A DNA stretch of 64,000 nucleotides, taken from Ilyonectria destructans (Eukaryota; Ascomycota; Sordariomycetes; Hypocreales; Nectriaceae). Location: the NCBI GenBank assembly GCA_020740775.1, contig JAHEWK010000008.1, positions 1,116,001 through 1,180,000 on the forward strand. The letters run 5' to 3'. A model generated the notes under the pieces. The model made no database searches. It saw only the letters and a program-made list of their open reading frames with translations, and had not been told where the DNA came from. The translations under genes were made by a program, and so were the position numbers. Shown one piece after another: positions 11,925 to 23,880 of the stretch; the first letter of the stretch is position 1, and each line of letters starts with the position of its first letter.

Positions 11925-14900
11925 ATGGCGTCGCCAGTGCCCATCGCCCCCATCGGCGGCTGGAATCCCAACGGCCAAGCCATGCCTCCGAATAACAACG
12001 AGTTTGAAGATTCAGGTCTCCAACTGAGACCTATGGGCCGTATGTCGCTCCGTTCTCTGCCCCGTGTCCGCCTGGCTAACACATCTTACAGTCAAAGTAC
12101 ACTACACCTTTGACAAGGACAGCAAAGTCAACTGCCTAGCAAGATACCCCCACACTCTCCAGGTCCAAACGATTCCCCTCGACGACAAGAACTCAATCGG
12201 CGTTATCGACTTGCGTGTGTGCCTGCAGGCAGTCACCGAATGCAGCCCCGAACTCGCCGCTCAGGATGGCGACTACACCGTCTACGCGCTCGACTACTCG
12301 GAACCGGACACGCCATTGGTGGGGCAGGGCATGTTGTCGTGGGCATTGGAGTCGATGCGAGGTGACTGGAATATGCATCAGCCCAAGATGGTCACCGGCC
12401 GCGTCACCAAGAACCTACTCGCTGTCTTTGGTGGCGGTAACCGTGAGACCCTTGAGGTCAAGCTTAAGCTCACCGCCGCTGCCAAAGTCCAGCGTCCCGA
12501 GTGCCAACCTAGCATGGAGATGCAGCCCATGAGGCCCATGGACTCAGTCATGACCCCCACCGGCACCGCAGAATGGAACTCCTTCATCCAGTCAAATCCT
12601 CAACTCGGCCACTCTGCTCACGTCTCGCGGGTGGCCTCTCCAGCCTTGTCCCAGGGCCCTCCTGCAGGCATGATCCGGCGAGATTCTTTCGGCCCACCCG
12701 TCCAGAGCATGCCAATTCAGGAGATCCAGCGAGTGGCCCCCGTGCCCGTCGACCCAGCAACCATGCCAGCTCAACCATCATCACGACCCTCTAGTAGGAG
12801 CTCGAGGAGGAAGCAGCCGACAGGACGCCCCCGAGGAAGACCACGAAAGAAGCCAGTCGAAGGCAACACATCGGGATACGAAGACGGAACTGAGGGAGAG
12901 GAAGGTCCTGCTAAGAAGAGAGCCAAGACGACCAAGGTCGATAAGGCCACCCCGAACCCGTTCGGCGCTGGCCCAGAATCCCTCCGAGTTGCTGCCAGCA
13001 CCTCGGGATCCATCCGAAACTTCCGCCCCATTGCGGCTAACAACGACAATGCCGCAGGCAACCATCTGCAAGAGGTTCCGCGTGCCCCTACGCCTGTTCC
13101 TGAAGGTGGCCCGATGAACATTCCTCCGCGAGGTGGCCCAAACGGCAAGCCCCGGCGGGAGTCATCAATGCGCCAGGAGTTTACCTCAAACCTGGCCAAC
13201 CAGTACCCCCAACAGCCGAAACGGGCTCTATCACCAAGCCAGGAGGACGGTCGATCTCCTGAATCCCTAGCTCCGACTCCCAACTACTCCGAGGATAGCC
13301 CTCAAGATATTGGCTCCTCACCCCCAGTTGCTCGAACAGCCCCCTTCCTACGATCGAGCCCTCCTCCTTCCAGCCCGCTTCTTCCGCCCATGCCCCAAGC
13401 TGCCGATACTAGCTTCATGAATGGCGAACTCGATGATCTCTTCGACGAAGCAATTCTTCAACCGCTCAGGGAGAGCCAGCTCGCGATACATGCACCCGTA
13501 CAGAAAGTCATCGAGGTGACCGACTCGACCGGAATACCTACCCAGGTTTTTCAGATCCAGGCCGGACCTGACGGCCATGGTCTCGTCCACATCCAAAACT
13601 ACAACACTCCCCATCCTACCTCCACCCCAGCAGGACCACCATTCATTGAGGCTCCGTCACTACCTCCACTAAAGAAGAATCCCATCCGGCCTCGGCCGGT
13701 AAATCCTGCCGCCAAGCGTTCACGGCCTTCACCACCCGCCCTCGCACCCACTCCCCCACCCACAACGGACGCTATCGAAAAGAATGCGAGCCCAGTCCCT
13801 GTTTCTGAGGCCCCTGCAACGGCAGCCGTCGAGCCTATGGAGATTGATGATGTGAAGACAGAGACGTCAACATCCACTGAGTCGGTACTGGCTCTTGAAG
13901 CAGCTTTTACTCCGGATATCCTCCCACTCCAAGCTCCTCTCCCTAACCCCCTTAACTCCAACACGAACCCACCACGACACTTAAGTCGATCTCAATCAGC
14001 AGGCCCCTTGGCCTTTCCCACAGTGCCTGCCAGCGAGCCTGCCGGTCCATCCTCCCTCTCACAGTCCATACTTCCAGACCCCCCGCGCGCCACAACCGAG
14101 ATTCCCACTGTCCTGCGTCGATCAAACTCCACCGGCCCCCTGAGCCTGCCCGTCCCTGCGAGCGACCCAGTAGGACCACCAGCGCCAGTCAACTTAGCAA
14201 CTGTTGCCTTCTCCGAGGCACCTTGCCCTCCCAGCGATGCCCTCCCCGCTCCTTCATCTCCTCCCACAAGATCCAACAAGAACCAAGTCAAGAAGCAGTC
14301 CATAAAGCAGCGATTGGAGATGGCCATCGCGAATGGCGAAATGCCTCCCTTTTGCACCAACTGCGGTGCTATCGAGACTCCAACTTGGCGCAAGATCTGG
14401 GTCCAGGACCATGATGGCGTACCGGAATACGTCGAGTACTCTGAGAAGCCGGGCCGGATTACGGCTATTGATGTTCTAAAGCGTGACGATGAGAACAAGC
14501 CTCTTGCTTATCGACTTATCAAGAAGTCTCTCGGTAGCGATGATGACAGGAGTGCCTGGCTGGAGCAGCTCCTTTGCAATCCCTGCGGCATATGGGTCAC
14601 CAAGTACCGAACCCATCGTCCCCAGGATAAATGGGACAACAGCTTCGGACGACCTGGACAGGAACGACGCAAACGAGGCCCGGGTCAAAATAACTCGAGA
14701 TCTAAAAAGGCTCGCACTAAGAGTGACTCGCAGCCCAACCTAGCATCTGAGTCATACTTTGCTACTGACCCTCTTGGTCCTATTGAGCCATCCTCTCCGA
14801 AACACACTGAGGGCGCACCCTCCCAAGGATACATGGGTCCTGACCTAGAGCAACCCCGAGACAGCGAGGCCCCTTCGATGCTCGGGAATGATCTACCCAA

Positions 14901-15747
14901 CAATGACATGAGTCGTTCAAACCCGGGGTCAACACACTCAAGGGGCAGTGGGACCGCTCATAGCCCTATCGACATTGACTTAGATGGGCAGCTTGGAAGC
15001 ACTAGGCGACTCCTTTTTCCCTCTCCTCGCAAAGACAATTCGCCTCGGGTTCTCGGAGAGGTGAACGTGAATATTGTTCAAACTACCGAGTGTAGACAAA
15101 ACAAGGAGGTGGCTGCTGAGAAGGAGAACATCGCCGTTAATGAACATGAGGAAGCGTCACAAGAGCACGATATCTTGGAGTCTCTGTTCCGAAGCCCAGC
15201 ACATGCTCGCCCATCGACCCCTCCCCCAACGGCCAAGGTTACGACCAGTTCAACTCCTTTCAAGACGCCCACACGTCCAACCCCAAGCCACCGACCTATT
15301 ACGCGCAGCGTTTCTCGATCGCTACGCTCCGTGAAGGATGTCCTAATGTCTCCCAGTGGGCAGGCCCTGCTCCAGCGAACGCCAACCAGGACTCCACGGG
15401 GTTCTCTGAACGTTCAGGGCAGTGCTAGCCGGCGACGAAGCCCTCGGAACCACCAAGTCAACTTTGACAGCATTTTTGATACTCCCTTGAGTCGCACCAT
15501 CAGCCAGATGCTCTCAGATTCTGCTTTTGATTTGGGCAACGGCGACCTAGATCTCAGCAGCCTACCGGCTCTGGACACCGGCCACGGCAACCTCATCGAC
15601 TTTGGCAACCTTCTAAGCACTGATGCCGTGATGCCGAGCTCGCCCCCTAAGGATGGCTCGCTGGGCTTCGACTACAGTGGCTCTGCAGAGGTCTGGGCAC
15701 AATGGAGCATTGAGCAAAGGGTTCGAGTAGACGAGATGGAGGAGTAA
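11925..15747 (+). CDS. Ams2/Spt21-like GATA-type zinc-finger regulator
   Basis: Probable chromatin-linked transcription factor of the Ams2/Spt21 group; in yeasts these drive core histone gene expression. Exons are 11925-12039 and 12092-15747 with a 52-nt intron, giving 1,256 residues. Near the junction the N-terminal domain reads LKVHYTFDKDSKVNCLARYP, as in Spt21 homologues. An AT-hook (GRPRGRPRKKP) lies at about 283-293. A long disordered Pro/Ser-rich region follows, with repeated SQSAGPL/SNSTGPL-like motifs. The zinc finger is CTNC at 793-796 and CNPC at 867-870, followed by GIWVTKYRTHRP. Its loop is 70 residues, against 17-20 in classical GATA fingers. The remaining C-terminal third is low-complexity. 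Assignment rests on domain order; the histone-gene role is inferred from the family. Confidence 0.85.
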
Positions 15748-16234
15748 ATAAGTGTTTTTTAGGACAACGGCATTAGCGATACAGCGTTTTCTGGGTTGGT
15801 GCTACAGCATCATGGCACAAGTTGCTATATTTACATAGACGGTGTTTTTAGGAACTGCGGAAACAGGCGCAGATGTCGAGCAAGGAACATGATGAGATGA
15901 TCATGGTAGCTTTTGATGAAAGGATAATCGATTTTAATTTTCTTCAAACCAGTTGCTTAATGTCCCCTCTGTGATGTCTAACCACCCACTGGTGTCGACT
16001 TACAAGGATGGGTGTACAGTATTCATATGCCAATGCACTGTACCTTCACACTGCACTTAACGCGGGGAGAAAATGCGACGCGTCTGCGGACCGCGTCTTG
16101 CAGACCCCACCATCCCTCCAACCACCATCACCATCAGGACACAAGAAACACGGCAACGATATTCCCAGGCCAAACCACAAACAATCTGCAATCCAATTTA
16201 TACAGGTGCCCGTCGCATCTCCCCGTCGCCCATC
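15748..16234. other. Spacer between GATA factor and POL12
   Basis: A 487-bp spacer between co-directional genes, holding the 3' end of the GATA-factor gene and the POL12 promoter. Nothing else recognised. Confidence 0.5.
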
Positions 16235-18291
16235 ATGGCCGACGCCGAGCTTCAATCCCGCTTCTCCGCCCCCAACAAACCGCTTGAGCCCGATGTTCTC
16301 AGCGAGCTCGAGTCCATTCTGCGCCTCCACAACCTGTCCGCCGAGGACCTCTACTTCAAGTGGGAGTCATACTGCATAAAACTCGACCTCGACGCCCAGG
16401 ACATCTCGCTCGATGCCGTGCGCAACCTCAAGCAGAGCATCCAGGACGCGCTCGAGAAGAGCCACCAACAGGTCCAGGTCAAGCCCGAGCGAAAGGTCGT
16501 TGCCACGCCGCGGGCTGGCACGAAGGGCAGCGGTATGCTTGGTATGCTAGATGGGCTGATGCCCAGCACGCCCACAGCAGGTGGAAAGCTGGGCCGCGCG
16601 CCAGGCACTGGGAGTGCGTTGAAGAGAAAGTTGAACACGCCCAAGGGATTGACAAGCTCCCCGGTGACAGCAAAGAGCGCCATAAATGGATCTCAGTCAC
16701 AGTATGCACCCCATTCTTGCTCCTAATACTTGTCTATTACTAACACCAATCAGGGCCACGTCTTTCAACGATCGAGCAAATGCTGGAGAAGTCGTCGAGA
16801 TCCTCAACGACCGCCTCACTGCTGCCGAACCGCCCATGGCACCCTATGCCGAACCTCGCGTGAAGCTCACTGCTGCCTCCGACCAGAAGAAGATGAACTA
16901 CAAGCCGCTATCCATGAAGCTGTCAGAAGCGAGCGAGATTCTCGACGACCGAATCGACGACTTCATGACGATTGTTCAGGAGCATCACAAGCTCGATGAG
17001 ACAGCCTTCGGCAGCGCCGCCAGCCAGAGCACTACCGAGATTGTAGCTGTTGGGCGGATTGCGTCAGACTCGGCAGAGGGAAAACTGAATGCCGCCTCGC
17101 TCGTGTTGGAGACATCACGGCGCACTGGCATGGGTCTTCGAGTGCCGCTCAAGATGGACAACATCAAAAGCTGGAGCTTCTTCCCCGGCCAGATTGTCGC
17201 CTTTCGGGGGAGCAACGCGTCTGGAAACGAGTTTGTCGTCAATGAGATCCTCGAGATCCCTCTTCTCCCCAGCGCCGCCTCGGCCCCATCAGCTCTTGAG
17301 GCTCACCGTGAGAGGCTCCGAGGAGGACCGGACGCTATGGACGACGACTCCGACCCAGCACCCCTGAAGGTTATCTTCGCAGCAGGCCCTTACACGGCCG
17401 ATGACAACCTCGACTTTGAGCCACTTCACGCTCTATGCAGCCAGGCAGCTGACACCTACGCCGACAGCCTCGTATTGACGGGTCCCTTTCTCGATATTGA
17501 CCACCCTCTCATTGCGACGGGCGACTTCGACCTCCCTGAGGAGGCCAACTTCGACCCGGACACTGCTACTATGACTACTGTCTTCCGATACCTCGTTTCC
17601 CCCGCCTTCAACCGCCTCGCCTCTGCCAGCCCGCACCTCACCATCATCCTCATCCCCTCAGTGCGTGATATCCTAGCCAAGCACGTCTCGTGGCCCCAGG
17701 ACACCATCCCCCGCAAGGAGCTCGGCCTGCCCAAGTCGGTCCGCATCCTCACCAACCCTATGTCTCTCTCCATCAACGAGCTTATGCTCGGCGTGTCCTC
17801 CCAGGACATTCTCTCCCAACTCCGCAGCGAGGAAGTTGCCATGGGAAGCCCCGGTACCGACCTCATGGGCCGTTTATGCCGCTACCTCGTTGAACAGCGC
17901 CACTACTTTCCACTTTTCCCTCCTACCGACCGCACAAGACTTGCCAAGACGGGCACAGAGGATGGTGTTGCTACAGGTGCGGCGTTGGATCTGAGTTATC
18001 TAAAGCTTGGTGAGATGGTCAATGTGCGGCCAGATGTCATGATGGTGCCCAGTCTACTACCTCCGTTTGCCAAGGTAGACCTCCTCACTTCTCTATGACA
18101 TGTTCCAATTCTAACATATCCACCAGGTCATCGAGAGTGTCCTCCTCATCAACCCAGGATACCTCTCAAAACGTCGCGGCGCAGGCACATACGCACGCAT
18201 GACACTGTACCCACCCCCCGTCGACAGCGGTGCCGAAATGGTCAGCCACCGGGTCTTCGATCGAGCGCGCGTCGAGATCGTAAGGATATAG
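16235..18291 (+). CDS. POL12: DNA polymerase alpha subunit B
   Basis: Regulatory B subunit of the DNA polymerase alpha-primase complex, needed to start replication and lagging-strand synthesis in the nucleus. Three exons at 16235-16701, 16754-18074 and 18127-18291, both introns 52 nt, give 650 residues, a normal length. The N-terminal helical domain (about 1-80) is followed by a Ser/Thr/Pro-rich linker and the conserved SFNDRANAGEVVEILN segment. The OB fold includes KSWSFFPGQIVAFRGSNASG. The inactive phosphoesterase domain includes LVLTGPFLDIDHPL, HLTIILIPSVRD and PSLLPPFAKVIESVLLINPG, the last spanning the second intron. The short final exon supplies the C-terminal strand GAGTYARMTLYPP. Confidence 0.95.
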
Positions 18292-18454
18292 AGCATAGGC
18301 GAGTGGCCAGGAATGGAGAAATGACAAGACTAGCATGTTCTGTTTTGTATGTAATTTAACGATGAACGGAAAATAGGGAGTCTTCATGGCACGGCAGGGT
18401 GTGCGTTGGGTATTTCATTAATGGTTATACATTGCGGCCGTGGGGCCCGGCCTA

Positions 18455-19843
18455 TCAGGCGTCTACTTTGCGTCTCTTGTCGCTGTCGTAGCGGTCGCCT
18501 CCGCGTGACGTGCTGCGCTTGCGACGACTTCGGTTGTCGTCCCTATCGCTATCACGCCGTGGTGAGCGCGATCGTGAGCGTGATTTCCGCCGGCGGTTGC
18601 CATCATCGTCATCTCTGCGGTAGCTGTCGCGTCGATCCCCCCTATCTTTATCCCGTCGGTCGTCCCTCCTGCGGTCATCGTGCCGATCGCCCAATGGAAT
18701 CGCATTCGCGCCCTTAGCTCCCCGTTCGTCGGGCTTAAAGCGGTCGTCGTCGGGTTGGAATCTCTCGTCACCGTCGAAGCGCCCACCCTTTCTCGGCCGA
18801 TCATTGTTGTCGCCCCATCGTCCCGTGTCCTCGCTGCGCATGTCTCTGTACTTGGTTCCACCCTTGCGGCCGAGCTTGGCCATGTCGCGACGCTGCAGGT
18901 ACTCAGGCAGAGCCTCGCGGTTCCGCACATCGTCGGCGATGCGGGTGCCCATGATATCACGCTTGTCCAGACCTGCCGCCTTGGATTCTTCCTGGTAGAA
19001 GGCACCCTTGTGGAAGTAGCGCTGCATGAAGCCCATCTTGCCCTTGGCGTCCTTTTCGTCCTGCTGTTTAGCGAGGAATTCTTCGTCCTCGGCCTGTCGC
19101 TCCTCCTCAGTCAGGTTGCGACGGCGCTCAACCTCGGCGAGCTCGGCTTCGGCTTCCTCAATGGCAGTGCGAGCTCTCTTCAGACGCTTGAGCTCGCGGA
19201 CGCGCCAAGCTGCCTCCTCGGCCTCTGGGTCGATCCCATCTGTTGTGTCCACGTCCGACTCCTCATTCTCATCGTCGTCCCAGTGTTTTTTTCCAGCTGC
19301 GCGCGCGGCGAGATCCTTCTTGATCTGCTCCTCGACGAGCTCATCGGCAGCTTTCTTGCGAGCTTCTTCTTCGGCTTGTCGAGCTTCCTCCTCCTCTTGC
19401 GCAGGGTCCTTTGCGTTCCCTCTTTGGCTCTTTGGCACAAACTTGGGCCGGATCATTAACCTCCGCGGAGCCTCTTCTTCGCTGCTCTCCTCCTCTGAGT
19501 CGCTCTCTTCTGAGTCGTCCTCGTCTTCTTCGGCGCTCTCCTCTTCCTCTTCCTCTTCCGTCACGAATCCCTCCTCGGCGGCCAGCCGCTCTGCCTTCTC
19601 CTGCGCGATCCGACGCTCCTCAGCGGCCGCCGCCTCTTTTCTCCGGGCATTCAGGTCGACTTTTCCTAGATTGCTCGAAATCTTTCCCGCGCTGGCGGCT
19701 TTCGGTGGGGGAGCGATGGTAGGCGCGGCGGGCGCTTCGGCGTCGCTGGCGTCGGAGTCGGAGTCTGATTCGGCGGCGGCGGCCTTGCCGGCACGGTAGC
19801 GCGCCGGCTTGATGGGGTTCGCGGTCATGCGCTTTGGCGGCAT
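18455..19843 (-). CDS. MFAP1 homologue, spliceosome B-complex protein
   Basis: Homologue of microfibrillar-associated protein 1, which despite its name is a pre-mRNA splicing factor associated with the tri-snRNP. It is a single exon of 462 residues. The N-terminus has LGKVDLNARR and a long acidic Glu/Ser tract. A highly charged helical middle (about 150-270) follows. The conserved MFAP1 core reads KGKMGFMQRYFHKGAFYQE, DIMGTRIADDVRNREALPEYLQRRD and GRKGGTKYRDMRSEDTGRWGD. The tail is rich in Arg/Asp and Arg/Ser dipeptides (RRRKSRSRSRSPRR), as in splicing proteins. It converges on POL12, with only 163 bp between stop codons. Confidence 0.94.
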   Translation of the reverse strand: MPPKRMTANPIKPARYRAGKAAAAESDSDSDASDAEAPAAPTIAPPPKAASAGKISSNLGKVDLNARRKEAAAAEERRIAQEKAERLAAEEGFVTEEEEEEESAEEDEDDSEESDSEEESSEEEAPRRLMIRPKFVPKSQRGNAKDPAQEEEEARQAEEEARKKAADELVEEQIKKDLAARAAGKKHWDDDENEESDVDTTDGIDPEAEEAAWRVRELKRLKRARTAIEEAEAELAEVERRRNLTEEERQAEDEEFLAKQQDEKDAKGKMGFMQRYFHKGAFYQEESKAAGLDKRDIMGTRIADDVRNREALPEYLQRRDMAKLGRKGGTKYRDMRSEDTGRWGDNNDRPRKGGRFDGDERFQPDDDRFKPDERGAKGANAIPLGDRHDDRRRDDRRDKDRGDRRDSYRRDDDDGNRRRKSRSRSRSPRRDSDRDDNRSRRKRSTSRGGDRYDSDKRRKVDA

Positions 19844-20453
19844 TGTGATGTGATGAGGAGGAATGAGGAAAGGGAAAGATGGTGGTTGGTGACGTTTGAA
19901 GCTGCATCGACTTGAAAATTGGGTGGAGCCAGGAGCTGATAACCTTATCGCTGGTTCTTACCCTATACCTCAGCTGCGTGCACTCTGCGTTACACATTTA
20001 TGGATTAGTATTTATTGTGTAGGTGCCCAGATGAAGGCTGAGATCTATAATGGACAGACATTTATTAATGTTCTGTTTTGTATCAAGGTACATGATTGCG
20101 ACGTTTACGGAATCTTGGAAACCCTCTGTCCCAGGGATACATGCTGCCAATTTTTAGTGCACGAAGTTTACCAATCTGCCTTATGGGGTGCCTAATGTGC
20201 ACTTTCCATGCAAGAGGCCCGCCATGACCGCAGAATAAGGCAACCACACGGAGGTATCATCACAAATAGTAAGATCGTCATATGTACGCGAATGCTGAAT
20301 GATGCAAGCCTCTCATATCCTGGGTATAAATATCCCGCTGTTGCACCAACTTGGTCTACTGACATCCTACCACCGTATCTTACAAACGCAAGATTCAACT
20401 GATCCACACAACCTCTTTACTTGAGTCTACTTCATCAAGTACGGCATTTACTC
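19844..20453. other. Divergent spacer between MFAP1 and the HET gene
   Basis: About 610 bp of increasingly AT-rich sequence. Here the GC-rich conserved block gives way to the accessory region. It contains the promoters of both divergent genes, including a good TATA box for the HET gene. Confidence 0.5.
20325..20332 (+). promoter_or_regulatory. TATA box candidate for HET gene
   Basis: The sequence TATAAATA lies 122 bp upstream of the ATG at 20454, a normal distance for a fungal core promoter. The call is based on motif and position only. Confidence 0.45.
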
Positions 20454-22943
20454 ATGGACGAAATATCTCCTGAATCTCAGCAATCCAGTCAGATTGCGAT
20501 GCAGACGCCGGATAATGCGTCTAAGGCGATTGAAGATGGAGCCGACATTACGAAACGACGAATCATGAACGACTATTCATCCTATAAGCCGATATCTATC
20601 GAGACCGGCAAAGAACAAATTCGGTTGCTACAGGTACTCCCGCCAAAGGATGATGACGACGAAGACGAGGAGCTTGTGTGCATTTTGGCCGATGCGCCCG
20701 CGGATACTGACCGCATCGTGTACATTGCTTTATCTTACTGCTGGGGAGATATGTCCCAGCAGCGCACGATCAATCTCATCCACCACAGCTTCAACGAAAG
20801 TGAAGATAGTATCGTCGAAAAGAACGAGGACGGGATCACACTTTTCGCTGTGGATACGGCCGCCAAGAAGACTTTCAACGTGACAGAAACCCTCTACAAA
20901 GCCCTCAAGAGCCTCCGCAAGTCGGGACCTCAGCTAAAGGAGCGTTTCTCTTTGCTAGACCACCAGCCTCTATGGGTCGATGCCCTGTGCATCAACCAAA
21001 GCGATATCAAGGAGAGAAACAGCCAGGTCGGAATAATGCGGAGCATATACTCCAAGGCCATGTTTGTCTTCATCTGGATGGGCGAGGATAAGGATGTTAT
21101 GCGCGGGTTGAACATGATTGTAGGCATTATCAGGGTCCTCAGGGAGCAGCATGGAGATGCTTTCGACATCTTGAAACCGAACGATGAACAACTCAAGACA
21201 TTATTAGTAAATGTTGGATACGATTTTGGCGATGAGAAGTTGGGTCCGGAAGGCTGTCTTCAGGTCCTGCAACGTTTTTTCAACAATCAGTACTTTCAAC
21301 GAATCTGGGTACTCCAGGAGGCGTCATGCAACGCAGAGTCGACTTTCCTTTACGCCACCAGCATACAAGTTCCCTTCAGCTATGTACTTGTCGCCGAGCG
21401 CTGCTGCCAATTGCGGAACACCATGTATTTTACTGGTCAACAAGGCGTGCTTCCAGCTGTATGGGGAGGCCTACTGCGACAACGTCTGCTCCATGTGAGA
21501 GAAGCTCACAAAGAGAAGAATGAGGGCGGTGGTAGTCCACACGACGTGGAAAAATGCAACGTGCTGGGAAGTCTGTATGCCCTCTTCGAGCATACCTGCA
21601 ACGAGTTTGAAGCGACAGATCCACGTGACAAGCTCTACGCGCTCTTAGACTTCGCACACGAGACCCAGCGTGGTATGAAGGCAAGAGAAGATCTCGCGCC
21701 AGATTATAACAAGCCCGTGAGTGAGGTCTTTACTAACTTCACAATTTGGTGCATCCGACACTCGGGAAGTCTTGATGTGCTGGGCCTTCTTTGCAGCGGT
21801 CCTCGCAGGGTACTACCGGAGGATTTGGCCAAGTTCGGGACGGAAGATTCGCCTCCCAAGTTTTGTCTCGATGTTAGATCCCATCCTTCCTGGGCTCTTT
21901 GGCCTACCAAAGGAGGAATCTGGACTCAAGGTAGCCTGGTCGAGGTGGCGAAAGCAGCGCCCTTTGACCTAGCTACACAGCAAACTATTCGTTTATTCAA
22001 CCTCGCTACTCATCCGCAGATTAGGATCCCTAAGAACTTAACCCATCGCTTCCTTAGCCTCGGGGGTAAGCGCATCGGGGCGGTCAAGTCCATCATGTGT
22101 ATGCCGTTGAAATGCCTGCAACAAGCTAAGGATGAGAACTCATTCTTGAAGAAGATCTGGGCAACGGATGCGTTAAAACAAGACATGGAGAAATATCCAA
22201 GCTCGTACACCACGGCTCTGACCCATCCCTATCATGATATGGCATTGGATGGTGGCCTCACACATCTCTGGCTTATGGTCAAAGAAGCTAGGTCGCCGGC
22301 TGTCTTCTTCCACGACGAAGTAGTCGAGGCAGTCGAAGCCCAAGAATGGCTAGGCAGGGAAGGCGGCAGATACCAAGGCAAAGAGGAACTCATGTTCCGA
22401 GACTTTCTCGAGACTCTGCTCTTGAGCCCAGTCTACCGTGGCGAACACTCTTTAGACCACGACGACGATGGCATCCCAGACGGACCCTGGAACGACGAGA
22501 CCATAGCGACGAGCTTTGCATTGTGTTGGGCAGAGAAGGACCCCCATTTTATGCACTCTCCGCCAAGGATCGGCGAACTTTTGAAGGTGGAAATGTTTGC
22601 AAGGGGCATCTCTCAAACCAAGTTGTTCCCATTCCTCTGTTGTGGCGTGGGCAAATGCTTCTTCATCACTGAAGATGAGCGAATGGGAATGTGTCCGCCT
22701 GACACACGACCCGGTGACATTATTGTTGCACTATTCGGATCCCGTGTACCTTTTGTGGTTCGCCCAGTGAGAAAGGAAACAACGTTTGAGGGAGACGATT
22801 GGACCTTTGAAGGCAGTGAAATGTTGAAAGATCAACTGTACCGGTTCGTCGGGGAGTGCTATGTGCACGAGCGCATGACGAGCTCGTTCTTGAGAGATCA
22901 GGCTACGAAGCTGGGGGAGGCGGAAGTTTTCAATATGTGTTAG
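20454..22943 (+). CDS. HET-domain protein (heterokaryon incompatibility)
   Basis: Single-exon protein of 829 residues. I start it at the ATG at 20454; the frame is open upstream but has no earlier ATG. The HET domain spans about residues 88-300. Its three hallmark blocks are YIALSYCWGD, PLWVDALCINQSDIKERNSQ followed by VGIMRSIYSKA, and FQRIWVLQEA. ATDPRDKLYALL, typical of long HET proteins, comes next. The C-terminal half carries the usual RPGDIIVALFGSRVPFVVRP and YRFVGECYVHE segments. HET domains trigger regulated cell death in fungal non-self recognition. There is no NACHT or repeat domain, so this is a stand-alone HET gene. It lies about 1.6 kb from the end of the NLR-like gene. Its specific partner is unknown. 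Confidence 0.93.
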   Translation: MDEISPESQQSSQIAMQTPDNASKAIEDGADITKRRIMNDYSSYKPISIETGKEQIRLLQVLPPKDDDDEDEELVCILADAPADTDRIVYIALSYCWGDMSQQRTINLIHHSFNESEDSIVEKNEDGITLFAVDTAAKKTFNVTETLYKALKSLRKSGPQLKERFSLLDHQPLWVDALCINQSDIKERNSQVGIMRSIYSKAMFVFIWMGEDKDVMRGLNMIVGIIRVLREQHGDAFDILKPNDEQLKTLLVNVGYDFGDEKLGPEGCLQVLQRFFNNQYFQRIWVLQEASCNAESTFLYATSIQVPFSYVLVAERCCQLRNTMYFTGQQGVLPAVWGGLLRQRLLHVREAHKEKNEGGGSPHDVEKCNVLGSLYALFEHTCNEFEATDPRDKLYALLDFAHETQRGMKAREDLAPDYNKPVSEVFTNFTIWCIRHSGSLDVLGLLCSGPRRVLPEDLAKFGTEDSPPKFCLDVRSHPSWALWPTKGGIWTQGSLVEVAKAAPFDLATQQTIRLFNLATHPQIRIPKNLTHRFLSLGGKRIGAVKSIMCMPLKCLQQAKDENSFLKKIWATDALKQDMEKYPSSYTTALTHPYHDMALDGGLTHLWLMVKEARSPAVFFHDEVVEAVEAQEWLGREGGRYQGKEELMFRDFLETLLLSPVYRGEHSLDHDDDGIPDGPWNDETIATSFALCWAEKDPHFMHSPPRIGELLKVEMFARGISQTKLFPFLCCGVGKCFFITEDERMGMCPPDTRPGDIIVALFGSRVPFVVRPVRKETTFEGDDWTFEGSEMLKDQLYRFVGECYVHERMTSSFLRDQATKLGEAEVFNMC

Positions 22944-23649
22944 ACATGTTACCCTCGACTAGGATTGTTAAGAAGTGTTAAGTGGCCGATGTGTGATTAC
23001 TAGTTCTCTTGCGTAGAGTTGAAGAAACACACGAGACCGGATTCCACTTTCACAGTTACGCAGTATCTGGGCGATGGAAGCCGGATGTGCGGGAGCCATG
23101 TTTACTGCCGTATATTCTGGTCCATGGGGCGGCACTTATGGAGAACTGAGGTCCACGTTTTGTATGCATTCATACGTAGGCTGGGCGATGCATGTCGAAA
23201 GGCGCAATCTCAAGACCACGACAGCCAAACCATAAGCAGATCAGCTAGCCATCCAAGAGAAGATGAAACGATCGACAGCAAGTGGCGACTAGCCAGAACC
23301 TCTGCTGCCTGGGATCTGGGATGCTCTTGCTTTGAAAATGCCTGCTAAAATTGAACTGCAGAATGGGGTGTGTGGTGTGAATTGGAACCCACGGCATGGC
23401 AAAGTCAGCTTTCAATCATCGAAATTGAATGGGAAGACAGCCACACCGGCGCCGGGAACGCTATTCATACTCACGACGAAGGAAATAGTGATTGTGGTAA
23501 CATCCAAGACCGAGACTTCATGTTTCCTCGCCGCGAATCTAAGCCGACTCAACGCCTCAACCTGGCACATACGACCATAGCTCTTAGAAAATACGGGATC
23601 CCGTCCGCTCTCCCTTAGTCAAGCTGAGAAGCGGCGAATTAGTACTCGG

Positions 23650-23880
23650 GTCGGTGACGACCGGGGAATCCTCGCTGTTGTATGTTCTTTTTTTTGCAAT
23701 TTTCTCCTTTTTGTGGTTCTGTTTGATATGGCTAGTGACGATAAGTTGCTCCACAATGCGCCGTAGTTCTGCTAGTTTATACTGTTTGTGTCTTATTCTT
23801 CCTAAATTCTTATATAATATATTACTTTGCATTTATACAGCTAAATTCGCCCTTTACTTAGTCTTTGAAGGTTGAACTTA
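23650..23880. repeat. AT-rich, RIP-like block
   Basis: Strongly AT-rich by eye, with runs such as TTATATAATATATTAC, and lying directly beside the repeat copy at 23959. Sequence of this kind is typical of transposon remnants eroded by repeat-induced point mutation. No coding trace remains, so the parent element cannot be named. Confidence 0.45.

Noticed and set aside
18680..19459. 259-codon plus-strand frame opposite MFAP1
   Set aside because: Antisense of the Glu/Arg-rich MFAP1 coding sequence, which automatically gives Leu/Ser/Val-rich open frames.
23019..23580. Chance that 23.0-23.6 kb is a decayed gene
   Set aside because: Short frames on the plus strand do not join into any family I know, so there is no basis to call a pseudogene.
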